Assembly: GCA_048498575.1 (NCBI GenBank)
Contig: JBEHXS010000010.1
Location: 1 to 32,733 of the forward strand
Origin: DASZQY01 sp048498575
GTDB lineage: Bacteria > Pseudomonadota > Alphaproteobacteria > Rhizobiales > Kaistiaceae
Direction of reading: 5' to 3'
DNA length: 32,733 bases
The position numbers and the translations under genes were made by a program. The notes under the pieces were generated by a model, which worked only from the letters and a program-made list of their open reading frames with translations, did not search any database and was not told where the DNA came from. Shown here one piece after another: positions 30,934-32,733 of this stretch. Numbering within the stretch: position 1 is the first letter of the stretch; every line of letters starts with the position of its first letter.

Positions 30934-32178
30934 ATGGCCGAGGCATCGCCGGGCACGAAATCGCCGCTGTACGACACGTTCGCGCGCGCGCCGGTGGCGT
31001 TTGCGCGCGGCGAGGGCGTCTGGCTGGAGACGACCGACGGCCGCCGCATGCTCGATTTCTGCGCCGGCATTGCGGTGAACGCGCTCGGCCACGGCCATCC
31101 CGCGCTGATCAAGGCGCTGACCGACCAGGCCGGCAAGATCTGGCACACCTCGAACCTGTTCCAGGTGCCCGAGCAGGTGGCCTTTGCCACCAAGCTCTGC
31201 GCCGTGTCGTTCGCCGACAAGGTCTTCTTCTGCAACTCCGGCGCCGAGGCCGTCGAGTGCGCCATCAAGACGGCGCGCCGCTATCAGTTCGTCTCCGGCC
31301 ATCCCGAGCGCTTCCGCATCATTTCCTTCTCCGGCGCCTTCCATGGCCGCACCATCGCGACGCTCGCCGCCACCGGCAACCCGAAGTACGCCGAAGGCTT
31401 CGGCCCGATGCCGGAGGGCTTCGACCATGTGCCGTTGGGCGATCTCCCTGCGCTGAAGCAGGCGATCACGCCGGAGACGGCAGCGATCATCGTCGAGCCG
31501 TTGCAGGCCGAGGGTGGGGTGCGCCTCGTGCCGTCGCAGTTCCTGCGCGAGCTGCGCGCGCTCTGCGATCAGCACGGCCTTCTGCTCATCTTCGACGAGG
31601 TGCAGTCCGGCATGGGCCGCACCGGCAAGCTGTTCGCCCACCAGTGGTCGGGCGTCACCCCCGACATCATGCCCGTCGCCAAGGGCATTGGCGGCGGCTT
31701 CCCGCTCGGCGCCTGCCTGGCGACCGCCGAGGCGGCGAAGGGCATGACGCCCGGCACCCACGGCTCGACCTTCGGCGGCAATCCGCTCGCCATGGCGGTC
31801 GGCAAGGCGGCGCTTGACGTCATCAGCGAGGAGCCGTTCCTCGAACACGTCCGCCAGGTCGGGCTCTATCTCAAGCAGCGGCTGGCCTCGGTTGCCGATA
31901 CCCATCCCGATCTCGTCGCCGAAGTGCGCGGCGAGGGGCTGCTCGTCGGCCTGCGCTGCCTCGTGCCGGTGGGCGATGTCGTCGCCGCCGCCCGCGATGC
32001 TGGCCTGGTCACGGCCTCGGCCGGCGAGAATGTGCTCCGCCTGCTGCCGCCGCTCATCGTCACCAACGCCGAGGTGGATGAGGCGATCACGCGGCTGGAA
32101 GCGGCGCTCGGCGCCATCGCCGCGCGCACGCCCAAGGTCCCGCCGCAGGCGCACGCCCAGCAGGCGAAGGCCGGTTAG
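30934..32178 (+). CDS. argD: Acetylornithine aminotransferase
   Basis: A 414-residue class III PLP aminotransferase. It begins PLYDTFARAPVAFARGEGVWL, has FFCNSGAEAVECAIKTAR for cofactor phosphate, GAFHGRTIATLAATG, IFDEVQSGMGRTG and the PLP lysine Lys250 in VAKGIGGGFPLGA, with GTHGSTFGGNPLA after it, all typical of ArgD. It transfers an amino group from glutamate to N-acetylglutamate semialdehyde in arginine synthesis, and may also serve lysine synthesis. Its C-terminal tail of about 15 residues is low in complexity. argF follows after four bases. Confidence 0.94.
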   Translation: MAEASPGTKSPLYDTFARAPVAFARGEGVWLETTDGRRMLDFCAGIAVNALGHGHPALIKALTDQAGKIWHTSNLFQVPEQVAFATKLCAVSFADKVFFCNSGAEAVECAIKTARRYQFVSGHPERFRIISFSGAFHGRTIATLAATGNPKYAEGFGPMPEGFDHVPLGDLPALKQAITPETAAIIVEPLQAEGGVRLVPSQFLRELRALCDQHGLLLIFDEVQSGMGRTGKLFAHQWSGVTPDIMPVAKGIGGGFPLGACLATAEAAKGMTPGTHGSTFGGNPLAMAVGKAALDVISEEPFLEHVRQVGLYLKQRLASVADTHPDLVAEVRGEGLLVGLRCLVPVGDVVAAARDAGLVTASAGENVLRLLPPLIVTNAEVDEAITRLEAALGAIAARTPKVPPQAHAQQAKAG

Positions 32179-32182
32179 TGGC

Positions 32183-32733
32183 ATGGTCCGGCATTTCCTC
32201 GATATCGCCGATCACGATACGGCGACGCTCCGCGGCATTCTCGATGACGCCGTCCGCCTGAAGGCGGCGCGCCTGCCCGCCGATGCGCCGAAGCCGCTCG
32301 CCGGCAAGACGCTGGCGATGATCTTCGACAAGCCCTCGACGCGCACGCGCGTCTCCTTCGAGGTCGGCATGCGCGAGCTCGGCGGCGAGGTCGTCGTGTT
32401 ATCGTCCGGCGACATGCAGATCGGCCGCGGCGAGACGCCGGGCGACACCGCCCGCGTGCTGTCGCGCTACGTCGATGCCATCATGATCCGCGCGCTCGAT
32501 CATGGCTTCGTCCGCGAGCTTGCCGAGGCGGCGACCATCCCGGTCATCAACGGCCTCACCCGCCTGTCGCATCCCTGCCAGATCATGGCCGACGTCATGA
32601 CCTACGAGGAGCACAAGGGCCCGATCGACGGCGCTGCCGTTGCCTGGACCGGCGACGGCAACAATGTGCTGACCTCGTGGATCCATGCCGCGGCGCGGTT
32701 CAATTTCGGCCTCCGCGTCGCCACCCCGCCGGA
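32183..32733 (+). CDS. argF: Ornithine carbamoyltransferase (5' part, cut by the window end)
   Basis: The first 183 codons of ArgF. The carbamoyl-phosphate loop FDKPSTRTRVSFE has Ser52-Thr-Arg-Thr-Arg56, then MQIGRGETPGDTARVLSRYVD, and the HPCQ motif in LSHPCQIMADVMTY. It joins ornithine and carbamoyl phosphate to citrulline. Only the N-terminal domain and the start of the second are present; the ornithine-binding SMG region and catalytic HCLP lie beyond the window. It forms an operon with argD. Confidence 0.95.
   Translation, partial: MVRHFLDIADHDTATLRGILDDAVRLKAARLPADAPKPLAGKTLAMIFDKPSTRTRVSFEVGMRELGGEVVVLSSGDMQIGRGETPGDTARVLSRYVDAIMIRALDHGFVRELAEAATIPVINGLTRLSHPCQIMADVMTYEEHKGPIDGAAVAWTGDGNNVLTSWIHAAARFNFGLRVATPP

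Overview
The window is high-GC DNA that reads as the chromosome of an alphaproteobacterium, most likely of the order Hyphomicrobiales (Rhizobiales). The signs are a GcrA-type cell-cycle regulator with GANTC (CcrM) sites upstream, a fused cysNC gene, dispersed mosaic palindromic repeats of the type known in rhizobia, and the order ppk2 / phoR-pstSCAB-phoU-phoB / gcrA / argD-argF, which from memory resembles Sinorhizobium. Genus cannot be read from the sequence. I found no rRNA, tRNA, CRISPR array, insertion sequence or prophage gene. The window is densely coded; most of the larger gaps hold repeats or regulatory DNA.

Region 1 (1-1843): a ring-cleaving dioxygenase-like VOC protein convergent with a serine esterase. 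Region 2 (1193-13866): a catabolic island for reduced pyrimidines or hydantoins. A leftward rutR-nudK-esterase operon with two ATGA overlaps stands opposite a long rightward run: beta-alanine:pyruvate aminotransferase, CoA-acylating (methyl)malonate-semialdehyde dehydrogenase, M20-type N-carbamoyl amidohydrolase, NTF2-like protein with a ten-aspartate tail, small secreted protein, dihydropyrimidinase/hydantoinase, and an ABC importer (ATPase, two permeases, NMT1/THI5-like binding protein). A near-perfect RutR operator (TTGACCAATTGGTCAG) lies between the two arms. Together the enzymes turn dihydrouracil into acetyl-CoA, CO2 and ammonium; the first, reductive enzyme (PreTA) is not here.

Region 3 (13928-15634): divergent Lrp-type regulator and alanine dehydrogenase, which could recycle the L-alanine made by the aminotransferase. 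Region 4 (15717-19483): sulfate activation, cysQ then cysD-cysNC. Region 5 (19883-22076, leftward): polyphosphate kinase 2 and an unrecognised single-pass membrane protein. Region 6 (22183-28887): phoR-pstSCAB-phoU-phoB, with PHO-box direct repeats at an 11-bp period overlapping the phoR stop, and a strong hairpin between pstS and pstC. Region 7 (29232-32733): gcrA (leftward), a DUF6498-like membrane protein, argD and the first part of argF, which runs off the window.

Four composite palindromic repeats sit at 1056-1180, 10630-10795, 19558-19830 and 28980-29200. Three occupy gaps between convergent genes; the fourth interrupts the transporter operon. No wholly new enzyme system is evident. The least explained items are the two unknown proteins embedded in the pyrimidine operon, the ppk2-linked membrane protein, and the regulatory DNA around rutR, pstS and gcrA.
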